A DNA stretch of 64,000 bases. Source: Nipponacmea schrenckii (Eukaryota; Mollusca; Gastropoda; Lottiidae). The number at the start of each line of letters is the position of its first letter. Position 1 is the first letter of the stretch. Both the position numbers and the translations under genes were made by a program. Where the stretch lies: NCBI GenBank assembly GCA_030562195.1, contig CM060202.1:3720001-3784000 (forward strand), written 5' to 3'. Positions 12,801 through 26,459 of this stretch are shown one piece after another. The notes below the pieces were generated by a model. The model had not been told where the DNA came from. It did not search any database and was given only the letters and a program-made list of their open reading frames with translations.

Positions 12801-15059
12801 TGCATAAGTTTGATTAGAACACAAAGGCTTCTGAATTTGTAGACCTATTCCACATTCTATTAGTATTTGCATGACCGTAGCAGTATTAAGCAAGGTCCAT
12901 TTACTAGTGCCTTATACTTGCTTCATCTCTAACTTTTCTTAGAAGATATACTGAAGTGTCACCTGATAAGGATATGGCATCACTGCTCTTTTTGTCAAAG
13001 GACATTTGTTCGAATTGTTGATACAGTTTGGTATCTTCTGGAAAAGGCCCTTGTCTGAGCCCACGTCACCACATTAGTAAGATGCCCTCGAGATTTGAAT
13101 TAGAACAAGAGAACCTCACAGCAATGGTTACGAGTTTTTGGGAAGGGCACCTTGTCTGAACCGAACCCGAGAAATCACGAGTGATTTACTAGTAAAAAGG
13201 TGTGTTAAATTCGTTAATAACTTATCCAATGTTCACAATACAATAACATACATCAATCGAAAAGGTTCTTACCATTCATATAGACAGGGAAGGTAAATAT
13301 CATAAAGCTTTAAATCAAATACCCTCAATTTACCATAAATAGAGTCATCGATGGTTAAAGATCGAGTGAGGGGGGGGGGGGGTACCTAATTTGTAATACT
13401 ACCACCTGAAGATGTCTCGATGTAATTTTCGCATCCTTCAGTTGACAGGGGAAAACTTTCTCAGCCTAGGAAATTTCCAGTGTGTACCAGCTAGTCCTTT
13501 ACACAAATAATAAATAGTGCAAGGGTTTCCGGCTAATACATTTTGTTTCCTTGTTTTAGGGTGGGGTAAGGCAGTATGTTTATGAATTTTCGACTTTGAC
13601 AAAACATTTTTCAAAGTTACCCGATATATCTTATTTACAAATCAACCCATCGGTGGTATCCTTATTGAAATCGTCTCTTTAATGTAAATAGGGCTCTGGG
13701 TGGGAAGTTAAATACAAGGGGCCATGTTGTCTATGTTTTTACTTATCTAAATATACAAATATCAATACAGCTTACATGGCGACTTTCTTAGTGATTGAAG
13801 GGCAATATTGGGGGAGTGGTAGTATTTATTGTGAATCAGTTTGATGATAAATAGCTTTACTTTCTAGGTCACTTTAGGTGAGGACCAAATTGATGTTTAC
13901 GTTTATACACTTATGAGGGTTACAAGACGTGATATTTAACATTATTAATGTAATGAACTTTATGAAATTTCCATTTTTTGGAAATGTATGTTAAGCTTCT
14001 CCTAGCGATAGAGTTAATGCCATCAAGGTTCGTTATGGAGTCTGTATAATGAGTTGTGGGGGCGATCTAATGACATATGACAATCATTGACCTATTGACA
14101 ACCTCGCACTATTAATATTAATTATAAATTTTGTATTCATTAACCTGAGTTTGATAACGACACATACGCGTAAAGGCTACAAGCAACACCACCTTACCAC
14201 GTATCACAAACAGTCGTGGGTACACCGAATCGTGAGGTCAACAATTAAAATAGAACCCCCTTTCAGGAGTCAATTCAATGTTCACCTTGGTGTGAGAGAA
14301 GTCCGGGTACTATCGAACATCTTTTCCAGGACCCCAATACTTCGTTGATGGCTTTCATTGATGTGTCTAGTAACTAAGATTGCGATTAATATTGATTTTC
14401 TCACTAAAAGGGTTCTTCTTTCAGGGAAATATTGATGCACATCGTGTGGCGTTAACCTTGTATATAAGCCCAGTCGGAAACCGAAAGTATCGGTAATGAT
14501 GATGCATTGTAATTTAAATACAGCCCTACAACAAAATACCGCCCGATAAATCTCTCCCTGAATACATTTTGTTTTATTGTGTAGGCGTGCGCTGGAATTT
14601 GACAATCCTATTGACCATGTGATAGATCAGGTAGCAAAATCTAAAGTAATATGACCTATATAGATTGGACACACGTCAAATGATAACAAAATAAGCAGTG
14701 GTAGATGTCAACGTACAGTGGTCATTAATTCAAGGCACACTGTAAGGACAGGACAGAGGACACAGTAAAGCCATTTACTTAGGTGGACTTCAACATGTTT
14801 TTCTAAATGATGAATGCATCCAAAACGTATTGACTAGTGAGGTAGTTTAAAGGGTAATTCACCGAGATCACACCACCAGCACTTTCTCGAGGCCGTAGTA
14901 ATACAAATGAGAAAATAACTTCATAACAATCCAAAACAATCAAATGATCTCGTTATAGATGCGTTTTCTTATTTCCAGGGAGCCGCGGTGGGTCATTGAG
15001 TTAGCGAAAATATACACAATACTTCAATATACAATTCGTCTTAAAATAAATCTCTCCCT
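9839..15059. other. No gene seen; homopolymer tracts
   Basis: AT-rich intergenic sequence. It has a C-run near 12043-12052 and a G-run near 13370-13382. The longest open frame (minus strand, 14282-14605) has no recognisable domain and overlaps a plus-strand frame. No RNA gene recognised. Confidence 0.45.
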
Positions 15060-15175
15060 GACTCTCTCTAGACTGCACGTTAAAGATTCCTCGACAGTTG
15101 GAAATCGCTAAAAAAGTAGGCTCATGCCACTGTCCTGGCAAAATTTCCCTCATTGCACACTGCATGGGGTTGTCC
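15060..15175 (+). repeat. Dispersed repeat, uninterrupted copy
   Basis: GTTAAAGATTCCTCGACAGT, then TTGGAAATCGC, then TGTCCTGGCAAAATTTCC and CATTGCACACTGCATGG. The same blocks, in the same order, occur at 36870-36915 and 37207-37260, where a SINE splits them. A weak third match (AAAGATCCCTAGGCAGTTG) lies near 51581. Confidence 0.65.
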
Positions 15176-15465
15176 GTCTTTTTTAGGCCATATGGTGCAG
15201 AAGCCTACACTAAGTATGATATCAAAACCCGTGTTCGAGATATGAATCTATGTATGATGTTCTTTATGGTAGGTATGGCAGTTTTACGGACGTCATACTT
15301 TCAGGTGAACAATGCTGATTTCTATCATCGGCAATGATGAATAAAACAAATAAATGAAACAAAACTACTAGTATCCTTTTGTTATGGGAAAGTACTTCAT
15401 TGTCTAACTGGTTCACCGAGCTATATTTTGTAACATGTGGCAAATTATAAAAAATCCCGAAATTT

Positions 15466-15521
15466 GATTATCCGACATTTTACGGACCCAGTGCATGTCG
15501 GATTATGTGGAGTATATTGTA
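15466..15521. repeat. Dispersed repeat fragment with inverted TCCGACAT motifs
   Basis: GATTATCCGACATTTTACGG is followed by ATGTCGGATTATGTGGAGTA, so the two ends carry inverted copies of AATCCGACAT. It is related by motif to the repeats at 1-320 and 4989. Confidence 0.4.
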
Positions 15522-18007
15522 TTAAGAACTATTCCCTATTATACTCTACAATATATATTATATCGGAATTGCATATCTATCAATAAAACTTGGAAGGAAT
15601 CAACAATGGATAAAACTATTCCCCTTTTTACAAGTAAATTGCAAAAATATGTCCGTATAGTAAGAAAATGATAAAATGTTAAAATATGAATGACAGTTTT
15701 CGTAGGTAAAAAAATCTATGTGGAATATTTCTGCAGCGAATTCAAAATGGGTTTTATCGTCATTATTTTCCTTGAAATGAGAGCAGCATAAGTACAGAAT
15801 TATGCATGTCACGGGAAAAAGATACCCTAGATTTCGGACATATCAATGTAGGTCGTTTTTGTTTGTTCATCTGAAGTAACCTATATATAGTGGACGTTAA
15901 GTGACCGTTACTGTGATATCAATATTTAAAGACTAGCAGATGACTTATTTCCAGGTGATTCAGGTCAAGTCAATATTTTAATTGCATTTACTTTTATGTT
16001 TTCTCATCGAAGTAAGGTTTTAGAATCTTGATTCTCTCAAATAGTTACAAGTATAAATATGTACTTTTATTTTGTATCTCTCATTATTGAAGATCGTGTT
16101 TGGCATCATGGCGTTTTTATGTGTTCAGAATGAAATTGGAAGCTGTACTTTGAAGTTGACAAGGCATCCAAGCGTTCGTATGAGACAATAAATCGAAACC
16201 TTGATGTACATGTAAATATTTAACAACCCAACGACAGTTATACATTATATATGCACAGCTTTATACATAGCAAGTTATTTAATAAAGTAATTGTTTTCCA
16301 TCAAACTGTGTACAGTTACTGTATCTACCACTTACTAAATGCCACTTAATAAGAACAGTTATACAACGAACAAGACGAGTAAGCGCACTTTGCGCTATAT
16401 TCCCACTGTCCTTCCCCATGGTGTTGTTCGTTACAATAGGATAATAATAAATTGATTATTATGTCATAAAACACTGTTTTCATTCATTTCATTTGCAATA
16501 ATAAATAGACTTAAACAACGCTATGCCTTTACAAAAACGTTGATCGGTTGCCATACAGAAATGATAGAAAACACGTGAATCGGTTTAAATTTGTATCGAC
16601 GCTTCCGTCAAGAGACTTGGCTAATTAGAAACAACTCGAATCTAAAGAGCAGACTCTCTAATTTCTAAAGGTTGACCACTCTCTTGGTTCGAAACGCCAT
16701 CGACTTCAGAAGTGGCTACTTTGTAAATTATTTTAAAACCACTTCTTAAGACGACTCGAGAATCATACGGACTTCAAGTGAGTTAGTATTTGGTTTTTAA
16801 TGATTGTACTTTTCACCAGTCATATACCATGGAACATCGACCCACTCACCGATATATAATCAACCAGGAAAGCTATGCACATTCAAGGGAAGACTTGTTT
16901 GTTACGCGGAAGAGTAAGTAATAATTCAAACAATACAGGTTATGATGTTATTTCTTCACATACATGATTTAGTTGCATTTAATCTTTAGAATACAGCCCC
17001 TTAAACTTCAGACTCGAAAGCGAAGTACGTCCAACGAATCCTGAAACATTTGTAAAATGTATATAAAAAAACATGCATGATTATTAAATAGCTATGGATT
17101 TTAGCATTTGACCTTTTTGAAACACAGAAAATAGTGAACAATCAGGAGATATTATCCTGACTTATGCCGAGAACGAATTTTAAACTGTAGCGAAAACATC
17201 CGACTCGCTGAGTCATATTGCCATATCAGTTGTATCTCGTATCAAATACGATTATAGTAAAAAAAACTTAAATATTCAAATAACTATAACTAGAAACTCA
17301 ACCAAGTATAAAAAAAACTACTAGGTCACTCGAGTTCATCGACTTTTAAATATAAGTCAATTTTCATATCAATTAAATCAGAGCCACGCTGGTTCAGATA
17401 TTTCGGTCTTTGCAGTATAATTATGTGCCATGATCAGTTCTATTACTGGCAGAGAAAAAAAGCTCCGTTTTCTGTTGTGTGTGTGTGTGAAAGCCCTATT
17501 TATTACAAGCTTTACAACTTAAAAACAAAACCAGGAATTGCACACTGCTTGGTGTCTTCATAAGCCCAATAAGTAGTACATAATGGTACGGATTTGACTA
17601 TATTCAAATCCATAGTAGCATTGTTTAGTATTCAGTTAATGTCATTCACTCTCTATTTACACCTGAATTCTAAAGAATATTTCTGTGATACATGTTGTTC
17701 ATTCGGAGGGGATAAATTAATTTTCTGATCTGCCCATTCAAACAGTACTTGGCCTATTGGCATCCGTTACTAAATAAATATATATTTGTTTATACAAATA
17801 CTTGTAAGTTATTACCTTCAAAAGGATGTTAATTATTCAAACTATATCAATAAATTGGAGAAAAAGCTCAAACACTTGGCAATTACAACATTTTGTCCTA
17901 TCGATAGAATTGAAGTGACGCCCTTTTGTTTCGTCTCTTTACATAATCGGCTGTTAACTCGTGATGTGTCGATTCATTCGAATGATTGAAGATGTAATTA
18001 TTTCTTG
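15522..18007. other. No gene seen
   Basis: AT-rich sequence with a short GT microsatellite near 17476-17488. No gene, tRNA or complete repeat recognised. Confidence 0.45.
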
Positions 18008-18370
18008 AAATGGAGTTTTACGTCCGGCTTTTCTTATACGGTTTTTTTCGACGGACAAAGTGCGAGACTATATCAGGTTTCGGGGAAGTGAAGGATTGAT
18101 TATCTCAGACGCACAGGCCTAGTACACCTACTTGGTTACGTAGAGTAAATGGCAGCCTTGGGACCCGATTAACCCGTGTTAAATAAAGTGCGATGACGTT
18201 ATAAAGGCATTCATACTTCCAGTCGGCCCAGCTGTAAATGGGTACGGACAATCCTGAGAAGATATATGCCAATAGGTTTAGCCAAAGTCCAACTGGTAGA
18301 AAGGATCCTTAACTGCGACTAAACGATGAGACACTTTCTATCGCAGTCCACGCATAACGAATAAGCCTAC
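18008..18370. repeat. Probable dispersed repeat
   Basis: Begins with AATGGAGTTTTACGTC, a block also found at about 57.11 kb and 61.43 kb. The following sequence is less AT-rich than its surroundings and contains CCCAGCTGTAAATGGGTAC, which looks SINE-like. No clear ends or polymerase III promoter boxes could be fixed. Confidence 0.35.
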
Positions 18371-20595
18371 CATACCCAGCTACTTAATAAAGGTCAGTTA
18401 GCTATCAATATACATGTACGTTTTAATTAGTTAAATAGATTGAGTTGAAATATGCATTTTGTACTTTTTCTGGCGGTTAATAATAACAATATTGATACTT
18501 AAGCTTGATAAGGTCTATTAGGCCTTCTAGATTTATATTATAGACAACTTTGCAGTCTGACAAGTGGCAATTTTAATGAAAAATACTCACTTTTCCCAAA
18601 TTTTAACGTTATTAATATTTTGTCATCATACTAAGATTGTATATCTTTCAAAATGTGCGGGGCAGCTGTTACATTTTAGCATTGATAATCTTGACTTTCT
18701 TGAAAAAACTGATAGGCCTAAGATCTGAAGAAGACCACTGATGAAAAAGTGGTCACAGCCATTCCCATCCCACAACATTTCAACTTATTCCAGGGTATAT
18801 TTATATTACTTCTATTTAGTAAAAGTTAATGTACATCAATACTTCCATCCAGTCAATGGGTATTATCTGTGTAATTGTGTAATTGGGGCAACATACCAAG
18901 TGACCGTAAAACTTCGGAAACCACAGAAGAATTGAATATGCAGAAACAACCTACATTTCTTAGGTGTAACAATTTAACTTTTCATATAGGCCATTAAATT
19001 AATATGTGACCCGTTTTGACATCGTGTTCGTTTAATTAACCAAGCAATGTTCATTGATTTATTGTTAGGTCTTTATGTTGTATTCTTATGACCAATAGAT
19101 CATCAATAGGAATATAAATAATGTTTGTTATATATGTTCAATAAACGTATCAATCGGTCCTTGTGGCCAATACGATGTCCAAATGTTACTTACACACAGC
19201 TGTTCAATTTTTTCTTTCATAAAACATTAAAATTAATAGTTCAACAGTTTTTCATCTTAGATCACAATCAGGAAGAAGCAACGATTATAACACTCTTCTA
19301 CCATGTTCCTGTGCCAAATTATTTCTTCGTGTACTGCAGTACACCTGCACTAACTTGTTATGCATGAGATGTTGGTGCTACAACTGTTGAAGTAAGATCA
19401 GCTGGGAACCGAAGTGAAAACTAAATAAATGAACGACACTAATTCCACCTTTCAGTTTCTTAAAATAAAGATCTGACCATTTTTTTCTCTTAAATCTCAA
19501 CATCTTTTTGGTAATCTGATAAATCGTTGGATCGCAAATGCACCAGATGACATCAGTTGCCAGTGTCATACTATAATGCACTTGCTGTTTTCTTACTACA
19601 TGTATTTCGATAATTCAAGACCAATCCGACCACCGTACTACATCTACTCTCACCAAATCAGAGACTGCGATTGCATGCGACTGGATGCCGTGAATCTCTA
19701 TTCGACTCGAGTTGCTATAGATATAAGACATGGCCTACATTTTACTGAACATTGTCGATATTATGGACCTCACTCTAAGTAATAATAACGACTAACAATC
19801 TTCGTGTTACATGAAAATGATATGCAGGTATTCAGGTGTGAAACATAATCAAAAGACCCATTTCATGAATGAATTGCGATATAATGCCAGATTTTGTGAC
19901 GTCAATCGAGATCCTTTTGTGATACTAAAGGCGCATAGTCGGATAAATTAACCAGTCTCGAATGAAACATTTAAAACAATATTCTAATTTATAAACAAGG
20001 GCAAATCCTCTCACAGCTGTTTAAGCTATATGTATTTAACTTTATGTATGAGAACAAAGTTAAGAACAAACTGCTCAATTCTTTTCGAATGATGCAATTT
20101 GTTTTATTAAGAAATATAGGTAACTATCTTACTTTAATTTTTATTAGTCCTATATTTATAATGGTACATAACATAAACCCAGCTGCGATTTTACATTAAC
20201 CACCTTATCTCAAATTCAATTTTACTTATAATACACCTCGAAAGGGATAGGTTATTCATAAATGATCTAATAAGCATAATAAAGAACTGTTTATTTCAAA
20301 AAATCCTTTGGAAATCAAGAGATTCTTTGTCCGTAGATATTAATCAAGCTTTAATTTGTGTGACAAAATGTGGAAGTCTTAAAATTTTCATAGAACGCAA
20401 TTCAAGGTTTCAGGGGGAAAGGGGTTGGTTCAAGGAAGGCTATGGGGGTAGCTCCGGTCGATTAGCGAATCAAACACTATCATCCTACCCGTCGTATGTC
20501 GACATGACATGTACATTAATCTCTTATTATCATATACTGTAGTCATAATATCTGGAATTTGAATTATTCAGATCGTGTTTGTTCTAATGTTGATT
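18371..20595. other. No gene seen
   Basis: AT-rich intergenic sequence with only short, unrecognised open frames. Confidence 0.45.
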
Positions 20596-20761
20596 CAACT
20601 CAGCGATTGAACAGATTTAGATCCCCCAGTTAACACCAACTCAGCGATTGAACAGATTTAGATCCCCCAGTTAACACCAACTCAGCGATTGAACAGATTT
20701 AAATGTCCACAGTTAACACAAACTCAGCGATTGAACAGATTTGCACTCTCTCAGTTACAAC
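20596..20761. repeat. 41-bp tandem repeat, four copies
   Basis: Copies start at 20596, 20637, 20678 and 20720. Each begins CAACTCAGCGATTGAACAGA or a one-base variant. The first two are nearly identical and the last two diverge in the second half. It is a minisatellite. Confidence 0.92.
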
Positions 20762-21059
20762 CAATCGCTGAAAAAAAACTTGTGCAGGCGCAAGGTCAAA
20801 TTGAGATCAATTGGACATTGACCTTATTGATAAGTATTTCAGTTTAGCTGTCGTAAATTTATATTCACTCATATGTTTCATTCATGTTTCAAACGGTGGG
20901 TCCTTTGACTGATAGACCCATTCAAAAACAAGTCTATCGAAGGTTTTTATATAAAGCTTACTTGAACACCAGCTATATCCTTGACGAATTTAATGGTGAC
21001 GTTTTGATATCAATGATGTATAATGTCCTGTCAACTAGAAAAATGTCGGGGATTTCCGT

Positions 21060-21485
21060 CACCTGTTAGCCAATTGTGTTATTCTTGCGCCAAATTAAAA
21101 ACGACACCCTTTTCCATCTTCAGAAGAAAAATTACCCCCCCCCCCCTCCACCTTTTTAATGGCTTTAGTTCAATACCGTGTGGAACCTGTAAACATCTAC
21201 ATATTTCCCACTTTTTTCAAAGTAAGTGGACATGTAAAACCTTTCTTATGAAAGACCTACTTAAGTGCGGTGACCATAATTTGATACACCTAATTCCTTG
21301 TAAAAAAATGCGATATCCAATATGTTGGCGAAACCAAAAGTGCGTTATGGACCCGTTTAAATGGACATACCTGTGACATCGTGCATGGTAAAGATAGACC
21401 TACCAAACTGACGTGGTCCTGTTTAACATTCAATCATGGAGGAAATTCAAATGTGGAGGAGTGCCAAAATTTTAAAAAAGCGTAA
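21060..21485 (+). pseudogene. Broken Penelope-like element fragment (zinc-binding linker and GIY-YIG endonuclease start)
   Basis: One frame reads a cysteine-rich stretch (PCGTCKHLHIS) and then CGDHNLIHLIPCKK. After a run of seven A residues at 21302-21308 the reading continues one frame over as CDIQYVGET, then TRLNGHTCDI, to a stop near 21484. The order C..C, LIPCKKC, QYVGET, R.N.H is that of the GIY-YIG nuclease at the C-terminus of Penelope-like retroelements and some related elements. The frame break makes it a remnant. I saw no upstream reverse transcriptase. A LINE-borne relative remains possible. Confidence 0.65.
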
Positions 21486-24400
21486 AACTAGTAAAATCAT
21501 ACGTTTTCCCAACTTGGAATCACGAGTAAATTCTTCTCGAGTTCACCAACCAGTCCAAATAGTACTTGTAATTCGTTTTTTGCCATCAAATCTGATGTAA
21601 GCTGCATCCCACAAGATATACTTACTCCTAAGACATCAGCATCCACTTTTCAGACAAAGTATAAAGTCCATTGACCGGCGTGCCCTCCATGTGTTCTTAT
21701 AGGATTACTTTTTCTAATCAATAAGCTTATAAACAGCAACACATTTTTTGTAATTTGAAAGTTGTAAAAGAAAACAAAACGTGCCATTTTGATAATGCTG
21801 GCTTTACACCTTTTGTCAGATTAGGTATAGTAACATATTTCATACAGGAAAACGTACAGATCTAATTTAGACAGATGTCACCTAGACCAAAGTCTATAAT
21901 CGGCGAGCGGCAAAAGGCGAATATAGCCATTTCAAATAATCCACGTACGGACATGGATAAGGCGTCTTGTCGTTTTGGGATGATATACCGGTTTGAAAAT
22001 TTCAAAAGTATAATTTCCATCTATTCAGAGGTTGAACCGTGAACATTCAAAAGAACAAGAGACTTTATTTGAATTGTGTGTTTTCATGCGAGATATTTTA
22101 TGCATTTTTAAAATGAATTTCAGAATGAGGCGAAGGAAAAAATAAACACAACAGATTTGTTCGTATTTCAAGCATAACGTTATTCTAACAAGGTGCATAT
22201 CTCAGCTGATAGAAACATCTCATTTATAATGTACGAACATAACATGATATATATTTAGATAGGAATCGATATGTTTTTTTTTTCAGGTGACTGTTTATAT
22301 ATTCATGGCTGAACAAATACACTCCCCCGTTGCTGTCTTTTAACAGATGTTTCAATACATATATATATCCAAGTGACGCACACAAATTCTGTCGATTGTA
22401 ATTCGGAAAGTCAAAGACGTGGGAGAATAAGCGTTGGTGTTTGAAAATGTTCTTTCATGACATAAATGTATACCGATTTCCACTTTTACATTTCCTTCAG
22501 GTAGCAATCTCCCTGATTGTACAGTTTGTAGGATTCATCCATATTTCATAACAATTCTTTATACTCGATTTTCATTTCAATGATGATAAAAAATCACATT
22601 AGAACGTATCTAATGACAGACAATATAAAAAATGGACATTATTGGTTCATTTTCAGGGAAGACCAACTAATATTTTCGCCATCATAAAAATTATTTGCCC
22701 ACCACAAATCAAATATGATATAAGAGCCTGAGGCACAGTGTGATTAAAAAATAAGCATGAAGTATAGAGGTAGAAAAGACGGTGAGATTGGCCCGAGGTC
22801 TTGTGATAAAATTCCAGGCATAGCTAACATTTCATAACTTTACAAACATGACACCGATAGCTTTAAGCAAATTACACCAATTACACTCTTGCCTAATTTA
22901 CCAAACAATGGGCAGAAAATGAAAATTTTTAATTTAAAAATTTTTTTTTAACGTTTCCCGAACCTTCATTGTAATAGTCGTCAATCTGTCAGCCTACGAA
23001 AAATGATCTCTTTAATTGCACTAGAATTGAAATCTATACAAATATTACCATTAAACAAATTTTCCAAGATATTTCCAGTAATAAGGATATAATATTGGCC
23101 AAGAAAGAGAAAACCGGAAAACGTGTATTTTTCAATAAAGATAACAATTTTTCAGCTGAACCTTAAAAGGGACATTGTCTGAGACAATTTTCCACCTTAG
23201 ACTATACCATATTGGACTAACGCGTACCTGCTCCAAAACAATAGGCTTGTGTTTGGATTGAATTTGAGGTCCATTTATTGTACTTCTTTCAAATAAAAAA
23301 AAAAATAAAATAAAATGAAAAAATTAATCAGATTTCCTGTCAATGACAGAACGATTTTTGTCACGAAATCGTCAAGTTAGGTATGTTTAACACGACTCAA
23401 TCCATATTTTGTAAAAATTGCAATAAAAGTTTGGAACACGCCTTCGTGAAGAGGAGATTCGTTCCAGACACGATGCGAAAATGTCATCGAGATAGTTTGA
23501 TTAGAGGGCTAAATGTTACGAAACGATTTAAAAATATTTTGGAAAGACGAACTTTGTCACCGAATCGGTTTAAAAAACAGCACTGCACATATTTGTTACC
23601 AATTTTTTTTCGCACAGTGCCACTCTCAATTGACATCCTATTTACCAACTTCCGGTGAGTTCCATTTATATGTGGTCGAGGTATCTCATGTCTTAGATGC
23701 TATGAATCTTCAACTTGCAGACAGCATCCATTACTTTGCTATTAATTATCAGGGCTCGTCCCAATTGATCAACAAAATGAGAAAATCTTGTATTTTATTT
23801 CAACATTTATTATGAATAATCAATCACTAACAGAATTTATAGTGCACGGCAACACCACACTTTATAACACTAAACATCACACAGAGTTCTCTTTTCTTAA
23901 TGATGTAGGCGGAGCGTTCAAATCACGTGACATGTCACATGACTTTAGCACAAAAATTTGAAAGCCACAGAAAATATTTGCATAAAGTTCAAAACACTTT
24001 TGAAGCATTTGAAAATATAGTCAATGAAAAAACGAAATTGAAAACACTAATGAAAATTTGGAATTTCAAAAAAAGGAAAAATTGGCGCGAATTCGGAAAT
24101 TTGAAATAAAGGGAGCATCAGAAAAGGGAAAAGGATATTTGCTGCGAATGATGTAAAAGTATTAAATTATTTGAAATGTAATTTTCAATGAATGCTAAGA
24201 ATGAAAAACTTAAATATTCGACAAAAACTATAAACAAATAATAGGCCATTTTTACCCGAACACTTTTGATATTCCGAAATTTGACTTCCTCTTTTTTTTA
24301 AATGATTTTTATCTGACTTTAGTTAGTCCATTACAAATCGAGACATTATATCTTAAGAAAATCAAATATCGGATACAAACTTTTTCTGGATTTTAAAAAA

Positions 24401-25832
24401 ACCACCATCATTAATTGCATTGTATTGTGCATTAATTTGTCCTGTATACAAACAAACTTAATATATATTTATATCTATATTTAATAGGGAGGGTGGGAAC
24501 AAAGTCAAAGCCAGGGTGGTCGGCCAGAGCACAGTCTTGTCCGCTTACCACTTCACTTCGGAATGAAGCTGCAGATGAAACGGCGGACCAGATCATGTTT
24601 TGTTTACCAAGATGAATTTAAAGGTTTTCAACATTGTATTAAAATTCATTTTGTTTGTTTGTTTTTTCTTTTAGATTTAGCATATTCCGTTTAAAGAGAG
24701 GCACCCTGGCTTTTTCTTCGAATTTATACACGTGATAACTATAGACAATTTTCAACAAAAACAAACAAAAATGTATACAAACAAAACATATTCCCGGCAT
24801 AGCATTCGTGTATATACAACTGTAAGAAGTGATGTCAAAACAAAGTCAAATTTGATACAAACGGGTTTCTATAAGGTTTTTTCTTCTCTCCTTCAAATTT
24901 CAGATTTCTAAAATTTAAACTTTAACATCACTTCAAACACCTACACCAGTTTCAAAATTCGAATTTTTCCAAAGAACAAAAAATGTCCAGATAAGTCGGA
25001 AACTGGTATATTCATTATGCAAAATATCTTATGACATCACTTCTGGATTGCATCGCCTTTTCAAAGAGGAAGTGACGTCATAAAATTTCCAATCAATTTC
25101 CACATTTCACGTTCTATATACAAAATTCTATATACAATATTAGCTGCAAATGAAAAAATCGACCCAAACAAAGCCATAATGTTTTTGGTGACGTCATCTT
25201 GGATGAAATGCAACACACCATAAAATATACAATTTTTAACAACATTTAACAAAGCGTGATTATAAATTCATTAAATTTTTTGATTCGTTTGAAAAATTTA
25301 TGTCATAATGTTAAAATAATTCATTACTGATCAAATTTTAATTTCCAGAAATATATCCTTTAAGACCAAAATATTATATCTTCAATAACAAAAAATAGAG
25401 CAATAAAAAGAAAAATATCAGACAACTTGAACCATAACAGTGGTGAATAGGTCGAAGTTGAAGTTTCGAGAACAGAAGTAAAGCCAGTACAATATGACAC
25501 ATGACGGAACTACACAAATATTTATCATGTTTGACATAATAATACAATGCAGCAGGAATATTTCCCACAAATTAACACAAAACAATACCTTTTATTCCAT
25601 TCTATAATTTAATGGTATCTTTGGTACTTGGATGTTAGTTTAAAGGAATGTTTTCCAATGAATACATAAATTTACGAAGGTTGCATTTTTTGAAGTTTCA
25701 GTGAAATAAAACGAAATAAGTTAACTTACAAAGAAATTTCTAATAAAATTGCCAAAGTTCTGTTCGTAATTCGAAATGCCACAAAATGAAGAATTTCCAG
25801 AGAAATTTATATCATAAATAGAATTAAATGAA
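21486..25832. other. No gene seen
   Basis: AT-rich sequence downstream of the TFAP4 stop. Open frames at 23383-23658 and 23513-23815 overlap in different frames and match nothing I recognise. A less AT-rich patch near 24485-24600 may be an old repeat, but its ends are not visible. Confidence 0.4.
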
Positions 25833-25838
25833 TTTATT
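25833..25838 (-). promoter_or_regulatory. TFAP4: Candidate poly(A) signal of TFAP4
   Basis: TTTATT on the plus strand is AATAAA on the minus strand, about 170 bases beyond the TFAP4 stop codon. Further AATAAA-like hexamers occur downstream, so the used site is uncertain. Confidence 0.35.
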
Positions 25839-26006
25839 GGTCACATGATATGACGAACAAATCAAATTCATGAATGAAAAAAAAAACAAGAAAACAAAAG
25901 TATGAGAAAAACGAGTGAATGGATTTAGCACTTCTTGATACGATGACAATGAATATATATATACAGATGAATGAGAGAATAAATGAATGAATGATTTGAC
26001 TAAATT

Positions 26007-26459
26007 TCAAGAGGAAGTATGAACTATAACACTAGGGTTGGGATAGTAATGATTCGGGTGTGTTTGAAGAATGCTTGTGGAATATTTATCAAAGTTGTTA
26101 GATGGTCCATTATTTCCACAAAGATTTGGGTGTTTTTTCTGCAACCGATGACGGAAAATGCGATGTGTATAAGTTGGAACTTCTTGATCGGAGTTATCCG
26201 ACTTGTTCTCTTGGTCACTGCAGTCTTTTTCACTTTCCGTACTAGGATGGGAATGAGTTATTCGACGCGAATGAATAATCCCATTCGGCACCCTTTCCTC
26301 ATAAATGTTCGCCTCCGTTCCCATTGGGTCGTATTCCATACATGCTGCCGCATCAAGAAGTAAACCGAGGTTATTTTTTGACGTCAAAGCCGGATTGTAC
26401 GGTGAATAAACGTCCTTGATTGGCTCATCAAAAGTTTTCACTTCCACAAATTCATTTGT
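26007..26459 (-). CDS. TFAP4: TFAP4 exon 5 (C-terminal tail)
   Basis: The acceptor is TCATTTACAG; the frame opens TNEFVEVKTFDEP and ends at a stop at 26007-26009. It encodes 150 residues with acidic/serine patches (DCSDQENKSDNSDQE) and a histidine/proline/tyrosine-rich end. No known domain. The frame is fixed by the preceding exon ending in phase 0. Confidence 0.88.
   Translation of the reverse strand, partial: TNEFVEVKTFDEPIKDVYSPYNPALTSKNNLGLLLDAAACMEYDPMGTEANIYEERVPNGIIHSRRITHSHPSTESEKDCSDQENKSDNSDQEVPTYTHRIFRHRLQKKHPNLCGNNGPSNNFDKYSTSILQTHPNHYYPNPSVIVHTSS

Noticed and set aside
14282..14605. 107-codon minus-strand open frame
   Set aside because: No recognised domain, overlaps a plus-strand open frame, and has no splice or promoter support. 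Chance is likely.
16600..16720. GGTTCGAAAC, a tRNA B-box-like motif
   Set aside because: No A-box or cloverleaf stems at the correct spacing.
26019..26363. 114-codon plus-strand frame opposite TFAP4 exon 5
   Set aside because: Antisense shadow of a coding exon.
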